Source: Sporichthyaceae bacterium (GTDB lineage Bacteria; Actinomycetota; Actinomycetes; Sporichthyales; Sporichthyaceae). From it: DNA of 64,000 nucleotides. The position numbers and the translations under genes were made by a program. Below, in pieces: positions 52,988 through 61,832 of this stretch. Below the pieces are notes generated by a model that ran no database searches, had not been told where the DNA came from, and saw nothing but the letters and a program-made list of their open reading frames with translations. The stretch is from the NCBI GenBank assembly GCA_036269075.1, contig DATASX010000036.1, positions 1 to 64,000 of the forward strand, in the 5' to 3' direction. How positions within the stretch are numbered: the stretch's first letter is position 1; every line of letters begins with the position of its first letter.

Positions 52988-54265
52988 GTGAGCCACACCT
53001 CGGGGCGCCGCGGCCGCCGACTGGCCCAGTCCTGGCCGGTCGTGTTGCTGGTGCCCGTCGCCGCGCTGGCACTGGGCGTGGTCGGCCCGGCCGACCCCAT
53101 GGCTCGGGCCGACTCGACCTACAGCGGCCTGGCCGACGCCCGACTGGTGGCGGTCAACTTCACCGCGGAGCCCGCGGTCGTGTTCGGCCAACTGATCGAC
53201 GGCGGCGCTTCGGTGGTCCAGGCGCAGCTGACCTCGCTGGGCACGTCGACCGCGTTCGCGTCCGACCCGTACCCGAGCCAGTCCGCGGTGCTCGCCCCCG
53301 GTCTGATCGCCGGGTTGTCCAACGGCCAGACCTCCAAGGTCCTCCCGCCCTACCCGCTGATCGCCACCAGCAGCAACCCGACCCAACCCGAGCAGCGAGT
53401 CGAAGCCGGGCCCGTGGTGCTGGAGGCCGACTCGGCCGCGACCTCCAGCCGCGGGCGCACCGGCAACGGCGCCAACACCGGACTGGCCGACGTGCACTAC
53501 GAGACGTCCTCCGGGCAACTCGTCGCTCGCGCCGAGGGAATCGCGACCGACATCGCGATCTCCGACCAACTCGTCGTCAACGGCGTGCGTAGCGTCGCCA
53601 CCGCGACCCGTGCCCCGTCGGGCGATCTGGCGCTGCAGTCGGACTTCTCCGTGGCGGCACTGACCGTCGCGGGCACCCGGGTCCCGCTCACCCAGAGCGT
53701 CGCCGGCCCGGGTGGGGCGCTGACCGCGACCACGGCCGCCGGCCAGTCGATCCTCGCCGCACTGCAGGCCTCCGGGACCACGCTCGCCTACCTGCCCGAG
53801 ACCCGGACCGCCGAGGGCATCACCAGCGCGGGGCTGCGGATCCGCAGCCTCCAGCACCCACCGCCGCAGTTCGCCTCCGGCATCGAGCAGGTCGTCGCCG
53901 AAGTGACGATCGGTCAGACCGCAGCCCGGGTTGAGAACCGGGCACTGCCGCAGCTGATCGGAACCGCCGCGACGAACACTCCGGCAGGCATCAATACCGC
54001 CGCCGAGCCGAACGACATCCCCGCCGCACAGGTCGCGACCGCGGCCGCACCGGCGAGCCTCGCGGTCGGCGCAGCGCCCGGCGCAACTGCCGAGGACCCG
54101 ACGCAATCGCGGACCCCGCCCACCGTGGCGATCGCGCCCGTGGCCGCGCCCAGCGCGTTGGTGACCCGGCTCGACCTCACCCGTTTCTACCTGCTGCTGC
54201 CGATGGCCGCCCTGCTGCTGATCGGCTTGCTCCGCGGAATTCGGAAGTCGGGGGGCGCGCCATGA
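52988..54265 (+). CDS. Secreted, C-terminally membrane-anchored protein of unknown function
   Basis: 425 aa from GTG 52988; an upstream GTG at 52928 would add 20 residues before the signal, so the internal start is preferred. Signal peptide: RRGRRLAQSWPVVLLVPVAALALGVVG. A long Ala/Thr/Ser-rich extracellular beta-like domain follows without known motifs, then a proline/alanine linker and a C-terminal membrane helix FYLLLPMAALLLIGLLRGI with a basic tail. It starts an operon with two small membrane proteins and an ABC importer; it may be an envelope receptor or assembly factor. Confidence 0.75.
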   Translation: MSHTSGRRGRRLAQSWPVVLLVPVAALALGVVGPADPMARADSTYSGLADARLVAVNFTAEPAVVFGQLIDGGASVVQAQLTSLGTSTAFASDPYPSQSAVLAPGLIAGLSNGQTSKVLPPYPLIATSSNPTQPEQRVEAGPVVLEADSAATSSRGRTGNGANTGLADVHYETSSGQLVARAEGIATDIAISDQLVVNGVRSVATATRAPSGDLALQSDFSVAALTVAGTRVPLTQSVAGPGGALTATTAAGQSILAALQASGTTLAYLPETRTAEGITSAGLRIRSLQHPPPQFASGIEQVVAEVTIGQTAARVENRALPQLIGTAATNTPAGINTAAEPNDIPAAQVATAAAPASLAVGAAPGATAEDPTQSRTPPTVAIAPVAAPSALVTRLDLTRFYLLLPMAALLLIGLLRGIRKSGGAP

Positions 54266-54606
54266 ACCTGCTGCGCTGGATCCGCGTGCAATGGGACCGC
54301 GCCACCGCCTGGACCTGTGTGCTCGCCGGCGCGGTCGCGCTGATCCTCGGTTGGCACGGCGTCGCCACCGAGAAACTGACGGCCCAACAGATGCCGTACC
54401 TGGTCTCCGGCGGGATTGGCGGCCTGTTCCTGCTCGGCCTCGGTGGGATTTTCTGGCTGTCGGCCGACCTGCGCGACGAATGGCGCAAGCTCGACGACCT
54501 CGAGGAGCCCGACGCCGACCGGCCCGCCATCGACCGGGTACCCGTGATGCCCGTGGTCCACACCGTCGAGCCCCCTGCGCACCGAGCGGAAGCGAGAACC
54601 GGGTGA
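54262..54606 (+). CDS. Small membrane protein in the ABC transporter operon
   Basis: 114 aa, ATG overlapping the previous stop. Two membrane segments, AWTCVLAGAVALILGWHGV and YLVSGGIGGLFLLGLGGIFWL, followed by a cytoplasmic acidic/proline tail. No known family recognised. Its tight overlap with both neighbours indicates that it belongs to the same transport or envelope unit. Confidence 0.72.
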   Translation: MNLLRWIRVQWDRATAWTCVLAGAVALILGWHGVATEKLTAQQMPYLVSGGIGGLFLLGLGGIFWLSADLRDEWRKLDDLEEPDADRPAIDRVPVMPVVHTVEPPAHRAEARTG

Positions 54607-55025
54607 CCTCGTCCCCGGCCTTGTGGTCGCGGACCCAGGCCTGGTTCGTGGTCCTGGTCGCCTGCCTCGGCGGTGCGCTGCTCAGCGCGTCCTGGCTGGG
54701 CGTCGCACGCACCACCGACGTGCACATCCAACTCGGTTGGGTGGCCCTGGCCGTGCTCTCGTTGGTGCTTCCGGTCGCCTCCGGCGGAGCGCTGGTCCTG
54801 TGGGCGCACCGGGCAATTGCGGTCCGGCGCCGCAGGCTGCTGGGGGCCCGCCGGGTCCGCACGCGGGTCGCGCCGACCGGGTTCGTCGACTTCGCCTGGT
54901 ACGCCGTGCACAACGCCGTCCGGGCGCATCGCCGCGGCTGCCAACTGACCGCGGGCAAGGACGTCGAACGACTGCCCGGAGCGCCGGAGGAATCCGGACG
55001 ACTGCCGTGCGAGGTCTGCGCATGA
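54603..55025 (+). CDS. Small membrane protein in the ABC transporter operon
   Basis: 140 aa, GTG overlapping the previous stop. Two hydrophobic stretches, AWFVVLVACLGGALLSASWLG and LGWVALAVLSLVLPVASGGAL, then a very basic RAIAVRRRRLLGARRVRTRV segment and a C-terminal tail ending in CEVC A-type cysteines (PCEVCA). Unknown function. The permease gene starts at its last codon (ATGA). Confidence 0.72.
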   Translation: MTSSPALWSRTQAWFVVLVACLGGALLSASWLGVARTTDVHIQLGWVALAVLSLVLPVASGGALVLWAHRAIAVRRRRLLGARRVRTRVAPTGFVDFAWYAVHNAVRAHRRGCQLTAGKDVERLPGAPEESGRLPCEVCA

Positions 55026-56965
55026 GCGATCTGCTTCCGTTCGTCGTCATCGGGCTGGTTGCCGGCTCGCTCTACGGGCTGGCTGCGGCCGGACTGGTGC
55101 TCACCTACAAGACCTCGGGCATCTTCAACTTCGCCCACGGCGCCGTCGGTGCCGCGACCGCCTACATCTTCTACGACCTGCGCAACTGGCAGGGGCTGCC
55201 CGCCTGGCTGGCCGTCGTGCTCTCGGTCGGGGTCGCCGCACCGCTCGGCGGTCTGGTGCTGGCACTGATCGCGGCGCGCCTGGCCGACGCGGGCACGGCT
55301 CGGCGGGTGGTCGCCACGATCGGCGTGGTGCTGGCGATCCAAGGCGGCCTGCAGTTGCGGTACGGCATCGCGCCGTTCCCGCTCGACACCCCGCTGCCGA
55401 CCGACACCTTCACGGTCGCCGACGTCCGCGTCGGGTACGACCAGGCGATCACGTTCGCGGTCGCGGTGGTCGCGGTGCTCGCCCTCGGCGCGCTGTTCCG
55501 CTACAGCGTGCTGGGCCTGCACATGCGTTCGGTCGTCGACAACAGTGAACTGCTCGGCCTGGCCGGCACCGACCAGACCGGGGTGCAGGTCAAGTCCTGG
55601 GCGATCGGGTCGGCGTTCGCCGGGCTGTCCGGTCTGCTGATCGCGCCGGCGATCGGGCTCGACGCCGTCCTGCTGACCCTCGTCGTCGTGCAGGCGTTCG
55701 GCGCGGCCGCTGTGGGCCGGTTCACCCACCTGGGCCGGACTTTCCTCGGTGGGCTCGGGATCGGCGTGGCCGCCGCGTTGCTGCACGCGCCGGAGGTCAC
55801 CCGCAACGTGCACGTCCTGAAGGACCTGCCCAACCTCGACACCAGCCTGCCGTTCCTGGTGCTGTTCGGCGTGCTGGTGTTCACCCGGGGCGGTTCGTTC
55901 ACCCAACGCGCCGTCCGCCGCGACGTGCGCGAGCCGTTCCGCCTGCCGGCGCCGGTGAACCTGGCCCTGCTGACCGCGGCGACGGCCGGCGCGATCGCAG
56001 TCCCGCACGTGTTCAGCACCCGGGTGCCGGTCTACACCCTCGGCGCGGTGTTCATCGTCATCTACGCCTCGCTGTACCTGCTGGTCGAGCTGTCCAACCA
56101 GGTGACGCTGTGTCAGGTCGCGTTCGTGGCGATCGGTGCGACGACATTCAGCCACGTCACCTCCGGCTGGGGCCTGCCCTGGGGGTTCGGCGTGCTGGCG
56201 TCGGCCGCGGTCGCCATCCCGATCGGCGCGTTCGTGGCGATCCCCGCGATCCGCTTGTCCGGCCTGTTCCTGGCGTTGGCCACGCTCGGGTTCGGGATCC
56301 TGGTCGAGCAGTTGGTCTACAACCGCGACGTTATGTTCGGCCGGTACGGCCAACGCGAGGGCACCCGTCCGGGCCTGTTCGGTCTGGACTCCGACACCGG
56401 GTATTTCTATCTGTGCCTGGGTTTCGGGGTTGCCGCGATCGCCCTGGTCGTGCTGATCCGCGGCTCGCGACTCGGCCGACTGCTGAACGCGCTGGCCGAT
56501 TCGCCGGTCGCGTTGGCCACGCACGGCGCGTCGGTGAACATCACCCGAGTCGGGGTGTTCTGCATCTCGGCCGCACTCGCCGGGGTCGGCGGGGCCCTGC
56601 TGGTCGGCGTCACCGGGTCGGTGTCGAGCTCCGGCACCAGCGCGGCGGCCCTGGCCTCGTTCAACAGCCTGTTGTGGCTGGCTGTGCTCTCGTTCGTGGG
56701 ACGCAGCCCGGTGTTGGCGCCGGTGCTCGCCGCGTTCGTGCTGGTCGTGCTGCCCAGCTACTTCACCGACCCGAACACGGTGCAGTTGCAGACCATCGCG
56801 TTCGGGGGGCTGGCGGTGTTCGCCTCGACGTTCGGACCGACGGTGTCTCGTTGGCTGGCCGCCGACGCGATCCGGCACGCAGGCCGGCGGGGTCGCGGTC
56901 CGGTGCTCGCTCGCGGTCATCGGTCCACGATTGAGCCGAAAGTCCTCACCGGAGCCCGGACATGA
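55022..56965 (+). CDS. Branched-chain-amino-acid-type ABC permease, LivH-LivM fusion
   Basis: 647 aa, ATG overlapping the previous stop. Residues 1-290 match LivH (YGLAAAGLVLTYKTSGIFNFAHGA, LGLHMRSVVDNSELLGLAG) and residues about 330-620 match LivM (VELSNQVTLCQVAFVAIGATTFSHV, FLALATLGFGILVEQ, LADSPVALATHGASVN). Both usually exist as separate proteins. It forms the inner-membrane channel of an importer that in other systems carries amino acids, amides, urea or hydrophobic acids. No fused ATPase is present. Confidence 0.92.
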   Translation: MSDLLPFVVIGLVAGSLYGLAAAGLVLTYKTSGIFNFAHGAVGAATAYIFYDLRNWQGLPAWLAVVLSVGVAAPLGGLVLALIAARLADAGTARRVVATIGVVLAIQGGLQLRYGIAPFPLDTPLPTDTFTVADVRVGYDQAITFAVAVVAVLALGALFRYSVLGLHMRSVVDNSELLGLAGTDQTGVQVKSWAIGSAFAGLSGLLIAPAIGLDAVLLTLVVVQAFGAAAVGRFTHLGRTFLGGLGIGVAAALLHAPEVTRNVHVLKDLPNLDTSLPFLVLFGVLVFTRGGSFTQRAVRRDVREPFRLPAPVNLALLTAATAGAIAVPHVFSTRVPVYTLGAVFIVIYASLYLLVELSNQVTLCQVAFVAIGATTFSHVTSGWGLPWGFGVLASAAVAIPIGAFVAIPAIRLSGLFLALATLGFGILVEQLVYNRDVMFGRYGQREGTRPGLFGLDSDTGYFYLCLGFGVAAIALVVLIRGSRLGRLLNALADSPVALATHGASVNITRVGVFCISAALAGVGGALLVGVTGSVSSSGTSAAALASFNSLLWLAVLSFVGRSPVLAPVLAAFVLVVLPSYFTDPNTVQLQTIAFGGLAVFASTFGPTVSRWLAADAIRHAGRRGRGPVLARGHRSTIEPKVLTGART

Positions 56966-57657
56966 GCCTGCAGCTGCGCGGCGTCCAGGCCGGGTACGTC
57001 GGTACTCCGGTCCTGCGCGGGGTCGACCTGACCGTCCCGGCCGGGCGGGTCGTCGCCCTGCTCGGGCCGAACGGCGCCGGCAAGACCACGCTGTTGCGCA
57101 CCTGCTCGGGCCTGCTGCACCCAACGGCCGGGACGATCACTCTCGGCGGACGCGACGTCACCCACGCGCGCCCACACGTGCTGGCCGGCCGCGGCCTGTG
57201 CCACATCCCGGAGAACCGTGCGGTGTTCGGCGGCCTGACCGTGCGCGACAACCTGCGGGTGATGGCCGGCGGCAGGCTGCGCCCGGACACGATCGAGGAG
57301 GCCACCGAGGCGTTCCCGGTGCTGGGCCGCAGGCTCGATCAGCTCGCCGGGACGATGAGCGGCGGCGAGCAGCAGATGCTCGCGCTGACCCGCGCCTATC
57401 TCACCGCGCCGCGATACGTACTTCTCGACGAGGTCTCGATGGGCCTGGCACCGATCGTCGTCGATCAGATCTTCGACTTCCTGCGTCGCCTGGCCGCGCG
57501 CGGCGTCGCACTGCTGCTCGTCGAGCAGTACGTAACCAAGGCTCTCGCGCTGGCCGACATGGTCTACCTGCTGACAAAGGGCGTCGTCGACTTCGCGGGG
57601 GAACCCACCGAGCTCGATGCCGATGCCCTGGCCGCGCGGTACCTCGGCGCAGCCTGA
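56962..57657 (+). CDS. ABC transporter ATP-binding protein, LivF type
   Basis: 231 aa, ATG overlapping the permease stop. Walker A LLGPNGAGKTTLLR near residue 33, signature TMSGGEQQMLALTRA near 133, Walker B YVLLDEVSMGLAPIVVD near 154 and the switch His region VEQYV. The LivF-typical long Q-loop (HIPENRAVFGGLTVRDNL) is present. The usual second ATPase, LivG, is not encoded here, so the protein may homodimerise or share a LivG made elsewhere. Confidence 0.93.
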   Translation: MSLQLRGVQAGYVGTPVLRGVDLTVPAGRVVALLGPNGAGKTTLLRTCSGLLHPTAGTITLGGRDVTHARPHVLAGRGLCHIPENRAVFGGLTVRDNLRVMAGGRLRPDTIEEATEAFPVLGRRLDQLAGTMSGGEQQMLALTRAYLTAPRYVLLDEVSMGLAPIVVDQIFDFLRRLAARGVALLLVEQYVTKALALADMVYLLTKGVVDFAGEPTELDADALAARYLGAA

Positions 57658-57688
57658 ACCGCCCGACCGTACCGAAGAAGGAGTTCCG

Positions 57689-59329
57689 ATGCCGATCGGA
57701 TCAGGGCCCCCGCGCCGGCGACCCGTCGCCGCGCTCGCCGGCCTCGTCGTCGTGCTCGCACTGTCGTCCTGCGCCGGCCAGTTCACCGACGAGGAGGTGC
57801 GCGCAGCCAACGGCATCTCCGCCCCGGCTGCAGCACCGGGCACGACACTGATCGACACCGACCCCGGCGCGAAGCCACAGATGGTGGGCAAGGCGGCGCC
57901 GGTCGCCGCGACGGGTCGCACCACCCCGGTCGCTCCCACCGCTGCCGATACACCTGCCGCGACGCGGGCACCGGCGGCGGGCAAGTCAACCGCCACCACG
58001 GCGCCGAAGAAGAAAACCGGCACCCAACCCGCAGTCGCGCAGTCCGCTCCCGCCGCTCCCGCGACGGTCGGGACCCCCGGCCAGACCGGCCCGATCGTGA
58101 TCGGCTCGGTGGGCAACTACAGCGGCCCGGCCGGGGCGGCACAGGCCGGAATCCCGCGCGGCGTGCAGACCTGGGCCGCGGCGGTCAACGCCACCGGCGG
58201 CCTCTTCGGGCGCAAGGTGCAAGTGATCGTGGTCGACGACGGCGGCGACCCGGCCCGCTACGCCTCGGCGGTCCGCGACCTGGTCGAGAACCGCGGCGCG
58301 ATCGCGTTCGTCGGCAACGGGGCGTCACTTTCCATGAAGGGCGGGATCTCCTACCTCGACGGCAAGGGCGTACCGGTGATCGGCACCGACTGCTCGGTGC
58401 CGCAGTGGTTCGACAACCCCGGGTTCTTCCCGCAGTGTCCGGCGTTCGAGACCCAGGTGGTCAATGTGATCCGGGCCGGGGTCGAGGTGAGCGGCAAGAA
58501 GCGCTTCGGCTACCTGACCTGCCGCGAGGCGAATGCCTGCACCAGCCAACTGCCGTTGCTGAGCGCGGACAACGTGAAGTCCGTCGGGGCCGACCTGGTC
58601 TACTCGGCGACGATTTCGCTGACCCAGGTGGATTTCACCGCCGAGTGCCGCAACGCCCAGGAGGCGAAGGTCGACCTGTTCTACGTCGCGGCCGACCCCA
58701 ACACGTTGGCCCGGGTCGCGCGGTCCTGCTCCCGCCAGGGATACAACCCGCAGTACACGCAACTGTCGATCACCACCAGCGAGGACACCGCCACGGTGCC
58801 CGGCCTGGGCAACCTGATCGTCGCGAACACCGCGTTCCCGTTCCAGGGCGCCACCAGTCCGGCGATCGACCAGTACACGAAGGATTTCGCGACCTACGTC
58901 GGAGCGCCGCCCGGCCCGGCCGAGGGCCTCGGCTGGGCCGCCGCGAAACTGTTCGAGAAGATCGCCCAGAACGCGGCGACGGCCGACCACTCGCTGACCT
59001 CGGCGACGGTGATGAAGGCCGCCCGCGCCGTCAAGGGGGAGAATCTGGGCGGGCTGACCACCAAGTTGGACTTCACCAAGGGTCGGGCACAGCCGGCCGA
59101 CTGCTACTTCGTCGTGCAGATCAAGAACGGCGCCTGGTCGGCCCCCAAGGGCCCTGCCGCCCAGTGCGTCAGCACGCCGGCCGCCGCCGCAACGGCGGCC
59201 GGAACCTCGCAGGTGACGGTGCGTCAACCGACCGGCGACCTGGTCATCGCGCCTTCCACACCGGGGCGCGTTTCTCGGCGAAGGCGGTGGGCCCCTCACG
59301 GGCATCCTCGCTCCGCAGGATCTGCCTGA
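57689..59329 (+). CDS. Lipoprotein substrate-binding protein of the Liv-type importer
   Basis: 546 aa, ATG with AAGAAGGAG six bases upstream. Lipoprotein signal with Cys28 in LALSSCAG, then about 100 residues of Ala/Thr/Pro linker, then a periplasmic-binding fold type I domain (IVIGSVGNYSGPAGAAQAG, FGRKVQVIVVDDGGDPARYASAVRDLV, PVIGTDCSVPQWFDN). Six or more cysteines in the domain could form disulfides. The last 28 codons are antisense to the crotonase gene and look non-native (GRVSRRRRW...), suggesting that the stop codon was lost. The ligand is unknown. Confidence 0.88.
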   Translation: MPIGSGPPRRRPVAALAGLVVVLALSSCAGQFTDEEVRAANGISAPAAAPGTTLIDTDPGAKPQMVGKAAPVAATGRTTPVAPTAADTPAATRAPAAGKSTATTAPKKKTGTQPAVAQSAPAAPATVGTPGQTGPIVIGSVGNYSGPAGAAQAGIPRGVQTWAAAVNATGGLFGRKVQVIVVDDGGDPARYASAVRDLVENRGAIAFVGNGASLSMKGGISYLDGKGVPVIGTDCSVPQWFDNPGFFPQCPAFETQVVNVIRAGVEVSGKKRFGYLTCREANACTSQLPLLSADNVKSVGADLVYSATISLTQVDFTAECRNAQEAKVDLFYVAADPNTLARVARSCSRQGYNPQYTQLSITTSEDTATVPGLGNLIVANTAFPFQGATSPAIDQYTKDFATYVGAPPGPAEGLGWAAAKLFEKIAQNAATADHSLTSATVMKAARAVKGENLGGLTTKLDFTKGRAQPADCYFVVQIKNGAWSAPKGPAAQCVSTPAAAATAAGTSQVTVRQPTGDLVIAPSTPGRVSRRRRWAPHGHPRSAGSA

Positions 59330-60026
59330 TCTCCGCCTTGGTCAACTCCCACAGGTCGGCCTCGTCGCTGCGACCGGCCGGGGATGCCCCGTAGGCAAGG
59401 CGTTTCGACCCCTGCACCGCCAACGGCGCGTTGGCCGCGATCTCCTCGGCCAACTCCAGCGCGGCCGTCAACGCCTGCCCGGGTGGGACAACGCGGTTGA
59501 TCAGGCCCCACCGCAACGCGTCCGCCGCCGACAGCGGACGACCGGTCAGCAGCAACTCCATGGCGAGCTTCGCCGGGAGTTGCCGGCCGATACGGAAAGC
59601 GCCGCCGGCGCCGGCGATCAGGCCACGCTTGACCTCGGGCAGCCCGAAGGACGCCGTCTCCACCGCGACCACCAGATCGCAGGCCAGCACGAGTTCGGTG
59701 CCACCACCCAGCGCAGTGCCGTTCACCGCGGCGATCACCGGCTTACTGGTGAAGTGGTTGACGAACCCGGCGAAACTCCAGTGCTCCTTGCCCTCCGGGA
59801 GGATTCGTTCGCCGCGCGCGATCGCCTTGAGGTCCGCGCCCGCGCAGAATGCCGCCTCGCCGGCACCGGTGAGGATCACCGCGCGGATCTCCGGATCGGC
59901 CTCGGCGCGCTCGGTCGCGTCGCCGACCCCGAGACACACGTCGTGGTCCACGGCGTTGCGCGCCTCGGGCCGGTTCAGGGTGACCACGAGGATGTGGCCC
60001 CGCTGTTCGACAACAACCTTCTCCAT
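59244..60026 (-). CDS. Enoyl-CoA hydratase/isomerase (crotonase) family
   Basis: 260 aa from ATG 60026; a GTG 24 bases upstream is less supported. VVTLNRPEARNAVDHDV, GAGEAAFCAGADLKAIARG, NGTALGGGTELVLACDLVVA, catalytic Glu in ASFGLPEVKRGLIAGAGG and C-terminal FAEKRAPVWKAR. Close to canonical mycobacterial EchA hydratases; expected to hydrate short or medium enoyl-CoA. Its 3' end overlaps the lipoprotein gene by 86 bp in antisense. Not obviously part of the transporter operon. Confidence 0.9.
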   Translation of the reverse strand: MEKVVVEQRGHILVVTLNRPEARNAVDHDVCLGVGDATERAEADPEIRAVILTGAGEAAFCAGADLKAIARGERILPEGKEHWSFAGFVNHFTSKPVIAAVNGTALGGGTELVLACDLVVAVETASFGLPEVKRGLIAGAGGAFRIGRQLPAKLAMELLLTGRPLSAADALRWGLINRVVPPGQALTAALELAEEIAANAPLAVQGSKRLAYGASPAGRSDEADLWELTKAEIRQILRSEDAREGPTAFAEKRAPVWKAR

Positions 60027-60141
60027 GCGAGTTCCCGTCTGCCGCGTCACTCAACGACTTGCGCAACTGGTCTGATAGTTCCCAATCCGGATAAGGAACT
60101 TTGCCCTCCCCCCTTCCGATCAGTCCCGGGAATAGGCGTAC

Positions 60142-60160
60142 CTTAGTTAGGCAAGCCTTT
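60142..60160 (+). promoter_or_regulatory. IdeR/DtxR-type iron box upstream of efeUOB
   Basis: CTTAGTTAGGCAAGCCTTT aligns with the 19-bp iron-box consensus (TTAGGTTAGGCTAACCTAA) at 12 of 19 positions, including the central TTAGGC and ACC-like CC parts. Its place 25 bp before the first iron-uptake gene supports iron-dependent repression. Confidence 0.65.
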
Positions 60161-60185
60161 CCTGTTGTCGGACGATCACCCGGGG

Positions 60186-61832
60186 GTGCGGACCTTGCTG
60201 CCGACCTTCGTGATCGGCCTGCGCGAGGGCCTCGAGGCTGCCCTGATCGTCGGGATCATCGCCGCGTTCCTCAACAAGCAGGGCCGCAGCGACCTGTTGC
60301 GGTGGGTCTTCGGCGGGATCGCCGCGGCGACCGCGCTGTGCGTCGCCGCAGGCGTCGCACTCAACCAACTGTCCAAGGGCCTGCCGCAGAAGCAGCAGGA
60401 GGGTCTGGAGACGGTCATCGCCGCGCTCGCGGTCGCGATGGTCAGCTACATGGTCATCTGGATGAAGCGGAACTCCCGCGAGCTCAAGGGCCAACTCGAG
60501 GCGCTGACGGCCGACGCCATGGGCGCGCGGTCCGGCGCCGCGCGGGCACTGGTGTTCATGGCTTTCCTGGCGGTGCTGCGGGAGGGCCTGGAGACCGTCG
60601 TGTTCCTGCTCGCCGCCTTCCAGGAATCCGGCTCGGGCCACGCGGGCCTCGGCGCGGCCCTGGGCATCGTCATCGCGATCGCGCTGGGCTACGGGATCTA
60701 CCGCGGCGGCGTCCGGATCAACCTGTCGCGCTTCTTCCGCTTCACCGGCCTGGTGCTCGTACTGGTCGCGGCGGGCCTGGTGGCCAACGCCCTGCACACC
60801 GCGCACGAAGCGGCTTGGTTGGAGTTCGGGCAGGGCACGACGGTCGACCTGACCTGGCTGGTCCGGCCCGGTTCGGTGCGCTCCTCGTTGCTCACCGGGA
60901 TCCTCGGCCTGCAGGGCCACCCGGTCACGATCGAGGTCATCGGCTGGGCGCTCTACGCCGTCCCGGCCACCTGCTACGTCGCCTGGCCGGCCGGCCGCCG
61001 CTTCCCGCGCCGCCGCGCCGCCGTCGTCCTGGCCGCACTCGGCGCGACGGCCGCGGCGGTCGCCGCGATCCTCGTGCTGACTATCCCCACGATCCCGGCC
61101 CCTGCGCCGGTCACCTCGGCCGAGGGCTGGTCGGCCCAGGTCGTGTCCACCCCCCTGGGCGGACCACCGTCGATCCGGACCCAGACCCGCAACCCGGCCG
61201 CCGGGGGCGATCAGGCCGGCGGGCTCGCCGAGATCGTGATGAGCCCGGCCGGGACCGAGACCCACGGGTCGGTGGCGACCCGCAAATACACCGCCGACGC
61301 CACCGGGTCGGCCGCGGCCACTCTGCCCCAACAGCTTTCCCTGGAGCGGCTGGCGCAACTCAACGGCGGCCGGCTGCCGCTGGGCACCGCGATCGGCGGG
61401 TCGGACCTGCCGGTGCACTACCAGGACGCCGTACACCTCGAGGTCTGGGTGCAGCCGACCACCGACCGCGTCGTCGATCTGGCGTGGACCGAGAGCGTGG
61501 CGGCGGCACTGGTGCGGCCCGACGGATCGACGGCGCCGCTGGCGCAGCCCGCCGCCACCGGGACCGCCCGGCTGCCGACCGCCGCCGCGCAGGCCGCCGA
61601 ACGAGCCGCCGCTGCCGACCTGGACGGGATCGCCTCCCGGACGCGGCACCAGCACGCCGCCGAAACCCTCCTCGTCCTGGCCGCGCTCGCGCTGGCCGGG
61701 TTCGCGTACCTCCACCTGATCCCCCGGCCGAGCCGTGCCCGCAAGCCGCTGACCCGACCGTCAGACGTCGCCCGCGCCTCGGTAGCTCGCCCCCGCACCG
61801 CCTACGAACATTCCGTCCAGGAGTTGCCGTGA
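60186..61832 (+). CDS. efeU: Ferrous iron permease EfeU (FTR1 family) with C-terminal extension
   Basis: 548 aa from GTG 60186; a TTG at 60165 would add seven residues. The first 280 residues are an FTR1 permease with two REGLE iron motifs (FVIGLREGLEAAL near residue 12 and LAVLREGLETVVF near 135) and seven membrane helices. E. coli EfeU ends there (276 aa). Here an extracellular Ala/Thr-rich domain follows, with a final membrane helix LLVLAALALAGFAYLHLIP. Imports iron together with EfeO and EfeB; regulated by the iron box. Confidence 0.92.
   Translation: MRTLLPTFVIGLREGLEAALIVGIIAAFLNKQGRSDLLRWVFGGIAAATALCVAAGVALNQLSKGLPQKQQEGLETVIAALAVAMVSYMVIWMKRNSRELKGQLEALTADAMGARSGAARALVFMAFLAVLREGLETVVFLLAAFQESGSGHAGLGAALGIVIAIALGYGIYRGGVRINLSRFFRFTGLVLVLVAAGLVANALHTAHEAAWLEFGQGTTVDLTWLVRPGSVRSSLLTGILGLQGHPVTIEVIGWALYAVPATCYVAWPAGRRFPRRRAAVVLAALGATAAAVAAILVLTIPTIPAPAPVTSAEGWSAQVVSTPLGGPPSIRTQTRNPAAGGDQAGGLAEIVMSPAGTETHGSVATRKYTADATGSAAATLPQQLSLERLAQLNGGRLPLGTAIGGSDLPVHYQDAVHLEVWVQPTTDRVVDLAWTESVAAALVRPDGSTAPLAQPAATGTARLPTAAAQAAERAAAADLDGIASRTRHQHAAETLLVLAALALAGFAYLHLIPRPSRARKPLTRPSDVARASVARPRTAYEHSVQELP

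Noticed and set aside
51029-57124. A 2031-codon open frame on the minus strand
   Set aside because: It lies antisense to well-supported genes (CoA-transferase, amidohydrolase, LivHM permease, LivF) and its product is low-complexity Arg/Gly/Gln/His-rich, typical of GC-rich shadow frames.
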